A stretch of 37,552 bases of DNA, from the NCBI RefSeq assembly GCF_021556475.1, contig NZ_JAKGBZ010000037.1, positions 1 through 37,552 of the forward strand, in the 5' to 3' direction. This DNA is from Acidiphilium iwatense. GTDB taxonomy: Bacteria; Pseudomonadota; Alphaproteobacteria; Acetobacterales; Acetobacteraceae. Within the stretch, counting starts at the first letter, position 1. Each line of letters starts with the position of its first letter. Below, in pieces: positions 23,780 through 31,990 of the stretch. The position numbers and the translations under genes were made by a program. A model generated the notes under the pieces. That model worked only from the letters and a program-made list of their open reading frames with translations, did no database searches and was not told the origin of the DNA.

Positions 23780-24110
23780 GCGGCGCTCCAGCCGCTAGTG
23801 GTGAAATTGCATGTTCATGTTCAGATGGAACGAACTTGTTTGGGGTATTTTTGAAGAGATTGACCGGCTTCTGCGTATAGGTCGGGGTATGACCGAAGAA
23901 CCGCTTGTTCTCGGCCTGCCACGCGGTGTGGCAGCGCGCATCGGTATTGGCCGCCATGCCGAGCTGCTTGCAGCGATCGAGTTCGGCGGTAAGCATTTTG
24001 GGGTTGGCGACGAGTTGATCGATCGTCGGGGCGTTCGCCCATGCCGGCGCAGACAGACTGGGCAGACCGACAACGACAAATGAAATAGCGACAAGGGTTT
24101 TGACGTTCAT
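23772..24110 (-). CDS. trbK: TrbK-like small periplasmic protein (entry-exclusion candidate)
   Basis: The protein has 112 residues from ATG 24110, overlapping the trbJ stop (ATGA). A signal peptide covers about residues 1-26 (cleavage after AWA). The mature part has two Cys in ELDRCKQLG and ARCHTAWQAENKRFFG, the pattern of the alternative TrbK proteins found at this position in Trb clusters. A polar, His-containing tail follows. In RP4 TrbK blocks entry of a second copy of the element; the same role is inferred here from position and pattern only. Confidence 0.75.
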   Translation of the reverse strand: MNVKTLVAISFVVVGLPSLSAPAWANAPTIDQLVANPKMLTAELDRCKQLGMAANTDARCHTAWQAENKRFFGHTPTYTQKPVNLFKNTPNKFVPSEHEHAISPLAAGAPHG

Positions 24111-24889
24111 GGTGCTGATCCTCCGAACAGATTGACCGGAGCAAAAGTATAGCCGACGCCGTTGCCGTAGAAGCGTTGCCATTCGGCTTGCGCGGCCGAT
24201 CGGACCTCGGCATTTTGCATGGCATTCGCGGCCTGGGCACGGGCATCCGCGGCGATCAGGTCCTGGGTCGCGGAAAGCTGGCGCGATTGCAGGGCGAGCA
24301 GCTGATTGCTGGACTGGATCGCCTGCAGCGCACCCACCGCGCCCTGGCTCGCGGTGACCAAGGATGAAAGATCGGCCTGATCGGCGGGGATCGCGGCGAC
24401 GATCTGGCTTTGTACGTCCATCGTCTGTTGGAAGGTGTTGATCGAGGCCTGCCAGCGCGCATTGGCATCGGCCAGCAGGCTGGCCTGGGTGACATTGCCC
24501 TGGAATCCTGCCGATTGGTAGTTCGGATAGAGGGTGCGGAACTGTTGCTGCACCTGCTGGACGCTATAGGCAAGGCTTTGTGCCTGCCCCATCAGCTGGT
24601 TGATCTGCCCCATCGAGGATTGCAACTGGGACAGAACCGAGAACGGCAATGCGGTCAAATTACGCGCCTGATTCTCCAGCATGGAGATGCCTTGCTGGAG
24701 CTGGGCGATCTGGTTGTTGACCTCGTCCAGCGTCCGCGCGGCTGTCAGCACGTTCTGGGTCAGGTTCGAAAAATCGATTACCGGGATGGCGGCTTGCGTC
24801 GCGATCGGGACGGCGATCGCTAACACGGCGATCAACCCCATGCTGACGATCTTCTTCTGTCGGTGCCTAGACCGGGCGGGGCGATTCAT
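24107..24889 (-). CDS. trbJ: Conjugal transfer protein TrbJ (VirB5-type)
   Basis: The protein has 260 residues. A signal peptide at about 14-35 ends in TQAA, followed by IPVIDFSNLTQNVLTAARTL, the typical mature TrbJ start. The body is Gln-rich long helices with coiled-coil character (INQLMGQAQSLAYSVQQVQQQ) and ends EWQRFYGNGVGY. TrbJ/VirB5 proteins are minor pilus components at the tip that help contact recipient cells. Its start overlaps trbE by four bases. Confidence 0.93.
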   Translation of the reverse strand: MNRPARSRHRQKKIVSMGLIAVLAIAVPIATQAAIPVIDFSNLTQNVLTAARTLDEVNNQIAQLQQGISMLENQARNLTALPFSVLSQLQSSMGQINQLMGQAQSLAYSVQQVQQQFRTLYPNYQSAGFQGNVTQASLLADANARWQASINTFQQTMDVQSQIVAAIPADQADLSSLVTASQGAVGALQAIQSSNQLLALQSRQLSATQDLIAADARAQAANAMQNAEVRSAAQAEWQRFYGNGVGYTFAPVNLFGGSAP

Positions 24890-27582
24890 GATGGGACCTC
24901 CATCGGGGGAGTGGTGCGCATGTTGGATTCGTGTTGCGCTTCGACATCATCGTCGAAAGGGAGATGCGGGTGCTGCAGGGGAGGCTCGACGCCGGCATCA
25001 AGCTGCAATCGATAACGAGTTTTTGCGCCGCCATTCGAATGATCCGAAGCCACGGGGCGTGAGGCTGGTAGAAGCTCCGCCGCCCAAGCGAGACCGCGCT
25101 CACGCAGCCAAGCCCCCGGAAAATCATCAGGTCCGTGGGTGGCCATTACCCGGTCGATCGCGGCGAGGTCTTCCGCCCGGCTGGCGCCGCAGAACGCCAG
25201 CGTGATGTCGCCGAGGCCGAGTTCGAATAGCCGGCAACCGGCGGCCGACTGGAACCAGTATTCGCGTTTGGGGACCGCGCGCGCGATGGTCTCGATCTGC
25301 CGGTCATTGAGGCCGAGACGCGCATAGGCGTCCCGGCTCTCCGGTTCGATCGCGCGTGCATTTGGCAGGAAGATGCGCGACAGGCAGCTTTCGATCACGG
25401 CAGGGGCGACCGGCGAGCGGGTGATATCGGCAAGGCTCTGGGTCGAGAACAGCACCGAGGCATTCTTGCGCCGGAGCGTCTTGAGCCATTCACGCAGTTT
25501 TGGCGCAAAGACCAGATCATCCAGGGCGAACCACGCCTCGTCGACCGCGATCAGGGTCGGCCGGCCGTCGAGCCCGGCTTCAATCCGGTGAAATAGATAG
25601 GTCAGCACGGCGCGCGCCGCGTGTTTCGAGCCGAGCAGATCCTCGGTCTCGAAGGCGAGTACGTCGGTGGTGCCGATGCTCTCCTGCTCGGCATCGAGCA
25701 GCCGGCCGAACGGTCCGGCGATCGTATAGGGCTCCAGCGCCGCCTTGAGCCGGTTGGCCTGCAACAACGCGGCAAAACCCGATAGTGTGCGCTCCGGCCA
25801 TGGCGCCGTCGCCAGCGAACCGAGCGCTGACCAGATGGCACCGCGAACCTCGGGCGTGAGTTCGATGCTCTCCTGGACGAACAGGGTGGCGATCCAGTCC
25901 GCTGCCCAGGCCCGCTCGGCGGCATCATCGATCCGCGCCAGCGGCTGGAAGGCGACGGCGTGATCATGCTGGTGCGAGACATCACCGCCAAGCGCGAGAT
26001 CGTGGAATGCCCCGCCCATGCCAAGCACGGTCGCCTTGGAGGATCGTCCCTTGTCGAAGATCACCACGCGCGCGCCGGGATAGTGGCGGAACTGCAGCGC
26101 GATCAGCGCCAGAAGTACGCTCTTGCCGGCGCCGGTGGGGCCGACGATCAGCGTGTGCCCCACGTCCCCCTGGTGCAACACCAAGCGGAACGGCGTCGAT
26201 CCGGCGGTATGGGCGATCAGCAGCGGCGGACCGTCGAGATGCGTGTTGCGCTCCGGTCCCGCCCAGACCGCCGAGAGCGGCAGCAGGTGGACGAGGTTGA
26301 GCGAGGAGACCAGCGGCTGGCGGATATTGGCGTAGCACTGGCCGGGCAGGCTGCCGAGCCAGGCTTCCACCGCGTTCAGGGTTTCTTCGACGGCGACGAA
26401 ACCCTGCGCGCGCATCGCGCGACCGACCTGGCGGATCTTTTCGGCGACCGCTGCTTCGTCGGTATCCCAGACCGTCACCGTCGCGGTGAAATAGCCGAAG
26501 CTGACGGCATCGGAGCCGAGTTCCTGGAGTGCGAGATCGGCGTCGAGCGATTGGTTCTCAGCGTCGGTATCGAGCAGTCGGGTCTCCTGCTGCCAGATCA
26601 CCTCGCGCAGCAGGGCGGCGATGCCCTTGCGCTTGGCCCACCAATGCCGGCGCTTCTTGCCCAACTCCTTCTGCGCCTCGGGTTTTTCCAGGGGTAGCCA
26701 GCGCGCGACCCAGCGGTATTCGAGAGGCAGGCGGTTGAGTTCGTCCAACAATCCCGGCCAGGTCCGGTCCGGCAAGCCACGAAGCGTGATGGTACGGAGA
26801 TGGCACTGCCCGAGCATCGGCGCGACGCCCGGCGTCAGATCGCAGTCAGGCAGCAGCCCGTCGAGATAGAACGGTATCTCCGGCACGGCGACCGGATGGT
26901 GCCCGTTGGCCGAAATCGTGGCATGCAGATAGGCCAATGTCTCGGCGTCACCGAGCCATGTGCAATCCGGCATGAGAGAGGCGAGCAAATCGAGCACGCG
27001 GTCGGTCTCGGCGGCGAATCCGTCCAGAATGCCGCGCCAGTCGATCTCGCTGGACTCGCCCTGCCTTCGTCCTCGGCCTTGTACTGCGTGTTGGTCTTGG
27101 TCGTGGTTGTGGGCCTGCCCTTGGGGCTGGCGTTGTCGCTGATCCGGTTGATGGCCCCGCTCGTAGAGCAGCCGGTTGGTGCGCTCGGCGCGTTCCGGTG
27201 GCGCGAGATAGCAGAACGTCAGATAATACCGGCTCTCGAAATGCGCCCCCTCCTCCTCGAAGCCGTGCCGGCGCTCTTCATCGACCAGCCACGACACCGG
27301 ATCGGGGAATGAACTCGCCGGATAGCCCGGAGCGGCGGATCGTGCGGCCTCGACAAAGATCGCCCAGCCTTCACCGAGCCGCTTGAGCGCGTTATTTACC
27401 CGCGCGGTCACCGCGATCAATTCGGCTGCGGTGCTGGAATCGAGATCAGGACCGCGGAATTGCGCGGTACGCTGGAAGGCACCGTCCTTGTTCAGCACGA
27501 AGCCCGGACCGACCAGCCCCGCCCAAGGCAGAAAGTCGGCGAGTTCCCTGCGTCTGGTTTGATATTCCCGAAGGTCGAGCAT
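24886..27582 (-). CDS. trbE: Conjugal transfer ATPase TrbE (VirB4-type)
   Basis: The protein has 898 residues; the family is usually about 810-850. It has an N-terminal CagE/TrbE domain, then the ATPase domain with Walker A VGPTGAGKS (about 488-496) and Walker B TLIAVDEAW, followed by the FSTQSLADI motif. It powers pilus assembly and substrate transfer at the inner membrane. Odd feature: after LLYERG, at about residues 143-178, there is a Gln/His/Arg/Asp-rich insert where relatives pass straight to the IDWRG region, encoded by quasi-repeated DNA at about 27060-27155. The C-terminal tail beyond about 840 is also longer than usual. Confidence 0.95.
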   Translation of the reverse strand: MLDLREYQTRRRELADFLPWAGLVGPGFVLNKDGAFQRTAQFRGPDLDSSTAAELIAVTARVNNALKRLGEGWAIFVEAARSAAPGYPASSFPDPVSWLVDEERRHGFEEEGAHFESRYYLTFCYLAPPERAERTNRLLYERGHQPDQRQRQPQGQAHNHDQDQHAVQGRGRRQGESSEIDWRGILDGFAAETDRVLDLLASLMPDCTWLGDAETLAYLHATISANGHHPVAVPEIPFYLDGLLPDCDLTPGVAPMLGQCHLRTITLRGLPDRTWPGLLDELNRLPLEYRWVARWLPLEKPEAQKELGKKRRHWWAKRKGIAALLREVIWQQETRLLDTDAENQSLDADLALQELGSDAVSFGYFTATVTVWDTDEAAVAEKIRQVGRAMRAQGFVAVEETLNAVEAWLGSLPGQCYANIRQPLVSSLNLVHLLPLSAVWAGPERNTHLDGPPLLIAHTAGSTPFRLVLHQGDVGHTLIVGPTGAGKSVLLALIALQFRHYPGARVVIFDKGRSSKATVLGMGGAFHDLALGGDVSHQHDHAVAFQPLARIDDAAERAWAADWIATLFVQESIELTPEVRGAIWSALGSLATAPWPERTLSGFAALLQANRLKAALEPYTIAGPFGRLLDAEQESIGTTDVLAFETEDLLGSKHAARAVLTYLFHRIEAGLDGRPTLIAVDEAWFALDDLVFAPKLREWLKTLRRKNASVLFSTQSLADITRSPVAPAVIESCLSRIFLPNARAIEPESRDAYARLGLNDRQIETIARAVPKREYWFQSAAGCRLFELGLGDITLAFCGASRAEDLAAIDRVMATHGPDDFPGAWLRERGLAWAAELLPASRPVASDHSNGGAKTRYRLQLDAGVEPPLQHPHLPFDDDVEAQHESNMRTTPPMEVPS

Positions 27583-27600
27583 CTCCCGTTCCGCTCCTGG

Positions 27601-27873
27601 TCAGGTGTCGAGATGATGCCGCGCGGCGCGCAGATGCCGCGCGAAGACCGGCCCGAATTGCGGGTCCTGGCGGGTCAGGAACAACGCTGCGGTATGGCCG
27701 ATCAGATAGATCGCGATCCCCGCCAGCCAGAGCTGCAGTCCGAGTCCGATCGCCGCCGCCAGCGTGCCGATCGCGATCGCCATGCCGCGCGGGATGCCCG
27801 CGAGCAGGATCGGCTCGGTCAGGCTGCGATGCAGCGGCACCGACCAGCCGGGGATGTCTGCCGGGTTGCTCAT
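27601..27873 (-). CDS. trbD: Conjugal transfer protein TrbD (VirB3-type)
   Basis: The protein has 90 residues from ATG 27873, overlapping the trbC stop (ATGA). PGWSVPLHRSLTEPILLAG is the TrbD/VirB3 signature. A hydrophobic hairpin of two helices (about 29-66) follows, and the protein ends HLRAARHHLDT. It is a small inner-membrane partner of TrbE in pilus assembly. The gap to trbE is 18 bases. Confidence 0.93.
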   Translation of the reverse strand: MSNPADIPGWSVPLHRSLTEPILLAGIPRGMAIAIGTLAAAIGLGLQLWLAGIAIYLIGHTAALFLTRQDPQFGPVFARHLRAARHHLDT

Positions 27874-28274
27874 CCGACCAACGCCCCGCCGGAGAAATTG
27901 AAGAAGGTCAGGAAGAAACTCGCAGCGGCGAAGGCGATCGACAGGCCGAAGACGATCTGGATCAGACGGCGCATGCCACCGGAGCTTTCGCCAAAGGCGA
28001 GACCAAGGCCGGTGCCGATAATGATCAGCACGGCGATGATTTTTGCCACCGGCCCCTCGATCGAATTCAGGATTTGTTGGAGCGGCTGCTCCCACGGCAT
28101 ATTTGATCCAGCCGCCAGGGCGGAGGCCGGCCACAACATCGCGCCGGCCAGAATGGCGATCAGGTTCGGCTGCCAAGGATGGACCGGGGTCGTCAAATGC
28201 TTGGAAGGTCCGGGCGTTTTGGGCGCCTTGAGTGCATCGGACGTTTTAAGTTTCTGGAGCGATTTGAGTGTCAT
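27870..28274 (-). CDS. trbC: Conjugative pilin TrbC (VirB2-type)
   Basis: The protein has 134 residues, with an unusually long polar N-terminus (about 35 residues, KTPGPSKHLTTP) before the signal helix. That helix ends near ASALAAG, with cleavage after ALA expected. Two hydrophobic segments (KIIAVLIIIGTGLGLAFGE and IQIVFGLSIAFAAASFF) are typical of VirB2/TrbC pilins, with GGMRR between them. It is processed and polymerised, possibly cyclised, to make the pilus. The start overlaps the trbB stop. Confidence 0.92.
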   Translation of the reverse strand: MTLKSLQKLKTSDALKAPKTPGPSKHLTTPVHPWQPNLIAILAGAMLWPASALAAGSNMPWEQPLQQILNSIEGPVAKIIAVLIIIGTGLGLAFGESSGGMRRLIQIVFGLSIAFAAASFFLTFFNFSGGALVG

Positions 28275-29278
28275 GGATGGCTCCCGGGCTGGAGGAGAAA
28301 AACATTGGAATCTGGGGCCGACCCGATCTCGGCGAGAGCGTAGTCGCCGGCGGTCAGCGTCTTGGCGACCTGCCAGAGTCCAGCGAGGCGGCGGTGCCGG
28401 CCGCGGCCGTGCAGAACGGCGATCAGGTCGATGGTCTCGGCGATCAGCGGGCGCGGCACGTTGACCACCGTCTCCTGGATCAGCTGCTCCAGCCGGCGCA
28501 GCGCGCCGAGGGCAGAGCCCGCATGGATCGTACCGATCCCGCCGGGATGGCCGGTGCCCCAGGCCTTCAGCAGGTCGAGCGCCTCTGCTCCGCGGACTTC
28601 GCCGATCGGAATCCGATCGGGCCGCAGGCGCAGGCTGGAGCGGACCAGATCGGCGAGCGAACAGACGCCATCCTTGGTGCGGAGTGCAACAAGGTTCGGT
28701 GCTTCGACCTGGAGTTCACGGGTATCCTCGATCACCACGACGCGATCGCCGGTGTCGGTGACCTCCTTGAGCAGCGCATTGGCGAGCGTGGTCTTGCCGG
28801 TCGAGGTGCCCCCGGCGACCAGAATGTTCCAGCGTTCGGTGATGGCGGTGCGCAGCAGGGCTGCCTGACCCGGCAGCATGATCCCGGCCGCGGCGTAATC
28901 GTCCAGCGAGAACACCGCGATGGCGGGTTTGCGGATGGCGAACGTCGGGCCTGCCACGACCGGTGGCAGCAGACCCTCGAAGCGTTCGCCGGTCTCGGGC
29001 AGTTCGGCCGAGATGCGCGGATTACTCGGGTGAGCCTCAAGCCCGACATGATGGGCGACCAGGCGGATGATCCGTTCGCCATTGGCGGGCTGCATGATCA
29101 GGCCGGTATTGGCGAGGCCTGTGCCGAGCCGGTCCACCCAGAGTTTGCCGTCCGGGTTGAGCATCACCTCGACGATCTCCGGGTCCGCCAGCAGCGCCGC
29201 GATGGCCGGACCCAGTGCGGTGCGCAGCATGCCCACCGAGCGGGTCAGCAAGACCCCTACCCCATCAGAGCCCGACAT
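28271..29278 (-). CDS. trbB: Conjugal transfer ATPase TrbB (VirB11-type)
   Basis: The protein has 335 residues from ATG 29278, with GGAGG 7 bases upstream inside the end of the preceding gene (14-base overlap). The N-terminal domain carries [20 protein letters not shown]. Walker A is [11 protein letters not shown], the Asp box is [10 protein letters not shown], Walker B is GEVRGAEAL, and the His box is [15 protein letters not shown]. This hexameric ring ATPase switches the secretion system between pilus building and DNA transfer. All motor motifs are intact. Confidence 0.95.
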   Translation of the reverse strand: MSGSDGVGVLLTRSVGMLRTALGPAIAALLADPEIVEVMLNPDGKLWVDRLGTGLANTGLIMQPANGERIIRLVAHHVGLEAHPSNPRISAELPETGERFEGLLPPVVAGPTFAIRKPAIAVFSLDDYAAAGIMLPGQAALLRTAITERWNILVAGGTSTGKTTLANALLKEVTDTGDRVVVIEDTRELQVEAPNLVALRTKDGVCSLADLVRSSLRLRPDRIPIGEVRGAEALDLLKAWGTGHPGGIGTIHAGSALGALRRLEQLIQETVVNVPRPLIAETIDLIAVLHGRGRHRRLAGLWQVAKTLTAGDYALAEIGSAPDSNVFLLQPGSHP

Positions 29279-29780
29279 TTTTGTCCTCCATCCCGGCCAG
29301 GACCGCGTCATGGTCGTCCGTGTTACCGCTGGCGCCGGTGCTGGTGCCCGCCGCCACATTGTCCCGCCCATTGAATTCGGGAGTAATCTCTTTGCTGATC
29401 TCGCGGACCAGGGAGTCGCTGCGCTGGAGCCGTTTGGCCAAAATCTCGATGAAACCCTGGTAACGGCTCGCGCCGCGGGCCTTGGCGGCATCCTGCTGGT
29501 CGGGCGGGATCGGTGGTGAGGCTGACAGCCAGAACCGCACGAACTGGGCCTGCACCTCGATGGCGATGGTCAGGTCGCGCTCGATCCGCTCCATGTGCCG
29601 CGATAGGCGATCCAGCCGGCGGACAAAGGCGGCTTCGCGGCGATCCAGCGCGTCGGGCGAGAGGAACGCCATGACCGCCGCCTCGACCAGTTGCGAGCGA
29701 TGGATACCCTGGCGCAGCGCAAAAGTGGTGAGCTGGTCGGCGAGTTTGGGATCGAAGTAGCAGTTGAGGCGGCTCTTCAT
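29265..29780 (-). CDS. CopG-family (ribbon-helix-helix) protein of the trb cluster
   Basis: The protein has 171 residues and begins MKSRLNCYFDPKLADQLTTF, with RQGIHRSQLVEAAVMAFLS, an N-terminal ribbon-helix-helix DNA-binding fold. A helical region (RREAAFVRRLDRLSRHMERIERD) follows, then a polar tail. A CopG-like gene between traG and trbB is standard in this type of element and may repress the transfer operon. It starts 3 bases after traG ends and overlaps trbB. Confidence 0.88.
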   Translation of the reverse strand: MKSRLNCYFDPKLADQLTTFALRQGIHRSQLVEAAVMAFLSPDALDRREAAFVRRLDRLSRHMERIERDLTIAIEVQAQFVRFWLSASPPIPPDQQDAAKARGASRYQGFIEILAKRLQRSDSLVREISKEITPEFNGRDNVAAGTSTGASGNTDDHDAVLAGMEDKNVGL

Positions 29781-29783
29781 GAT

Positions 29784-31811
29784 CTACATGTCCAGTCCCA
29801 GGCCATCGTCGTGATCCATCGCAACGGCGCGCACGGCTTGCCGTTGCAGCGCCGCCAGGGTCCGCTGGCGCTGCGGCTCGTCGTCCGGGTCATCCTCCGG
29901 GAAATCGAATTCGTGAGCCGGCTCGCGCATCGGAACGACGGACTCGTGCGCCGGGAGTTCCGGCTCCTGGCGAATGCCGCCATTGGCCGGATCGGCAGGT
30001 GCTTCGTCTGCCTTGCTGAATTCGAAGCCGCGGGTTCCGATCGCGGCTATTCCGGTCCAGTCATCGCCGCGCGATGGCGGGCGATCACCATAGCCGTGTT
30101 CCGACAGCACTGGCGCAGGCAGCATCCGGTCCCGGAACGCTGGTTCCTCATAGTATCGCAGCTTCTTGGCCCGGATCGGCGGCAGGCCGGCGATCATGAT
30201 GATCTCGTCGGTCGGCGGCAGCTGCATCACCTCGCCAGGCGTCAGCAGCGGTCGCGCCGTCTCCTGGCGACTGACCATCAGATGCGACAGCCATGGTGCC
30301 AGCCGATGGCCGGCGTAATTCTTCATGGCGCGGAGTTCGGTCGCGGTGCCGAGCGCGTCGGACACACGCTTGGCGGTCCGTTCGTCGTTGGTCGCGAAGC
30401 AGACCCGGACATGGCAATTATCCAGGATCGCGTCGTGCTCGCCATAGGCTTTCTGGATCTGGTTAAGCGACTGCGCGATCAGAAAGGCGCGAATGCCATA
30501 GCCAGCCATGAAGGCGAGCGTGGACTCGAAGAAGTCCAGCCTTCCCAATGCCGGGAATTCATCGAGCATCAAGAGCAACCGCGATGAATTTGCCCTGGCG
30601 GCGCGCCGCATGGGGTCGTCCAGCGTCTCGGTAAGACGCCGGCCGATCTGGTTGAGCACCAGGCGGATCAACGGCTTGGTGCGCGAGATATCCGAAGGTG
30701 GCACGACGAGATAGAGCGAGACCGGGCGTTCCACCGACGCCAGATCGGCGATTCGCCAATCGGAGTGGGAGGTGACCTTCGCCACCACCGGGTCGCGATA
30801 GAGACCGAGGAACGACATCGCCGTGCTGAGCACGCCGGAACGCTCGTTCTCCGATTTGTTCAGGAGTTCGCGTGCCGACTGCGCGATGACCGGATGCACG
30901 CCGCCCGCACCCAGATGCCGTGTGGTCATCATCGCGCGCAGCGTCCGCTCGATCGGCCGCGTCGGGTCGGAGAGGAAGGTGGCGACACCGGCCAGGGTCT
31001 TGTCCGGCTCGGCGTAGAGCACGTGCAGGATCGCGCCGACCAGCAGCGAGTGGCTGGTTTTCTCCCAATGGTTGCGCCGCTCCAGCGCGCCCTCGGGATC
31101 GACCAGCACATCGGCGATGTTCTGCACATCCCGCACCTCCGATTCGCCGCGGCGAACTTCGAGCAGCGGGTTGTAGGCGGCGGAGCGCGGGTTGGTCGGG
31201 TCGAACAACAGACAGTGGCTGAACTGGGCACGCCAGCCGGCGGTCAGGGTCCAGTTCTCGCCTTTGATGTCGTGGACGATCACGCTGCCGGTCCATGACA
31301 GCAATGTCGGCACGACTAGGCCGACGCCCTTGCCCGAACGGGTGGGGGCGAAGCACAGCACGTGCTCCGGCCCGTCGTGATGGAGCGTGTGCGCGCTCAT
31401 CCGCCCGAGATGGACACCGGTGCCACGGAACAAGCCCGCTGTTTCGATATCGCGCTTATCCGCCCAGCGGGCGGAGCCGTAGGTGGTGACGTGGCGGGCG
31501 TGCCGCGCGCGGAGCACCGAAGCCGCAATCGCCAGCAGCGCCGCGCCAAGACCGCCAGCGGACGCGATCACCGCTCCCTTGGCAAAAACTCCGGGCGCAT
31601 AGACATCAAAATGGTACCACCAGGCGAAGAACAGTTGCGGCTGGTAGAGCCTGGTAGATCCAAGGCGGAGCCAGGGCACCCCGAGCGCAGGCTGAAAGCC
31701 AAGCCGCCAGGCGGTCCACTCCGTCGCCACCCAACAGCCGAGCAGCACGATCGCCAGCGCTCCCAGCATCTGGCCCCAGAGAATTTTCGTTCCGCTCATC
31801 AACCCGCTCAT
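29784..31811 (-). CDS. traG: Type IV coupling protein TraG (VirD4-type)
   Basis: The protein has 675 residues. Two N-terminal membrane segments (about 11-30 and 78-100) are followed by YGSARWADKRDIETAGL. Walker A is APTRSGKGVG and Walker B is LLLMLDEFPALGR. IAQSLNQIQKAYG and an acidic C-terminus (EDDPDDEPQR) also fit. It recruits the relaxase-DNA complex to the channel. The start at 31811 has no clear ribosome site, and an ATG at 31799 is equally possible. In related elements the relaxase gene lies just before traG, but here a two-component system occupies that place. Confidence 0.95.
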   Translation of the reverse strand: MSGLMSGTKILWGQMLGALAIVLLGCWVATEWTAWRLGFQPALGVPWLRLGSTRLYQPQLFFAWWYHFDVYAPGVFAKGAVIASAGGLGAALLAIAASVLRARHARHVTTYGSARWADKRDIETAGLFRGTGVHLGRMSAHTLHHDGPEHVLCFAPTRSGKGVGLVVPTLLSWTGSVIVHDIKGENWTLTAGWRAQFSHCLLFDPTNPRSAAYNPLLEVRRGESEVRDVQNIADVLVDPEGALERRNHWEKTSHSLLVGAILHVLYAEPDKTLAGVATFLSDPTRPIERTLRAMMTTRHLGAGGVHPVIAQSARELLNKSENERSGVLSTAMSFLGLYRDPVVAKVTSHSDWRIADLASVERPVSLYLVVPPSDISRTKPLIRLVLNQIGRRLTETLDDPMRRAARANSSRLLLMLDEFPALGRLDFFESTLAFMAGYGIRAFLIAQSLNQIQKAYGEHDAILDNCHVRVCFATNDERTAKRVSDALGTATELRAMKNYAGHRLAPWLSHLMVSRQETARPLLTPGEVMQLPPTDEIIMIAGLPPIRAKKLRYYEEPAFRDRMLPAPVLSEHGYGDRPPSRGDDWTGIAAIGTRGFEFSKADEAPADPANGGIRQEPELPAHESVVPMREPAHEFDFPEDDPDDEPQRQRTLAALQRQAVRAVAMDHDDGLGLDM

Positions 31812-31916
31812 GGATAAGAACGGGCATAGATAGAGAGCCAGAAAATCAGCCGCGCAACAGGAAAAACTCTTTGTCGTAAAAGATCGAAGAAATAGAAACG
31901 GACGGCGGCGTGCTTG

Positions 31917-31929
31917 ATAACTACGTTAT
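31917..31929. promoter_or_regulatory. Possible operator upstream of traG
   Basis: ATAAC-TAC-GTTAT is a short AT-rich inverted repeat about 105 bases before traG, within the 179-bp gap 31812-31990. It could bind the CopG-like protein or another regulator. No convincing -35/-10 pair is visible, and nothing else is recognised in the gap. Confidence 0.25.
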
Positions 31930-31990
31930 GTCACATGTTGGGGTCGCGCGAAGAATCCGCGGCCGGGGAGAATTCCCACACATCCCATGC

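Noticed and set aside
27060-27155. TGGTC/TGGTT-like DNA repeats as a separate tandem-repeat locus
   Set aside because: They are in frame inside trbE and encode its Gln/His-rich insert, so they are reported as part of that gene.
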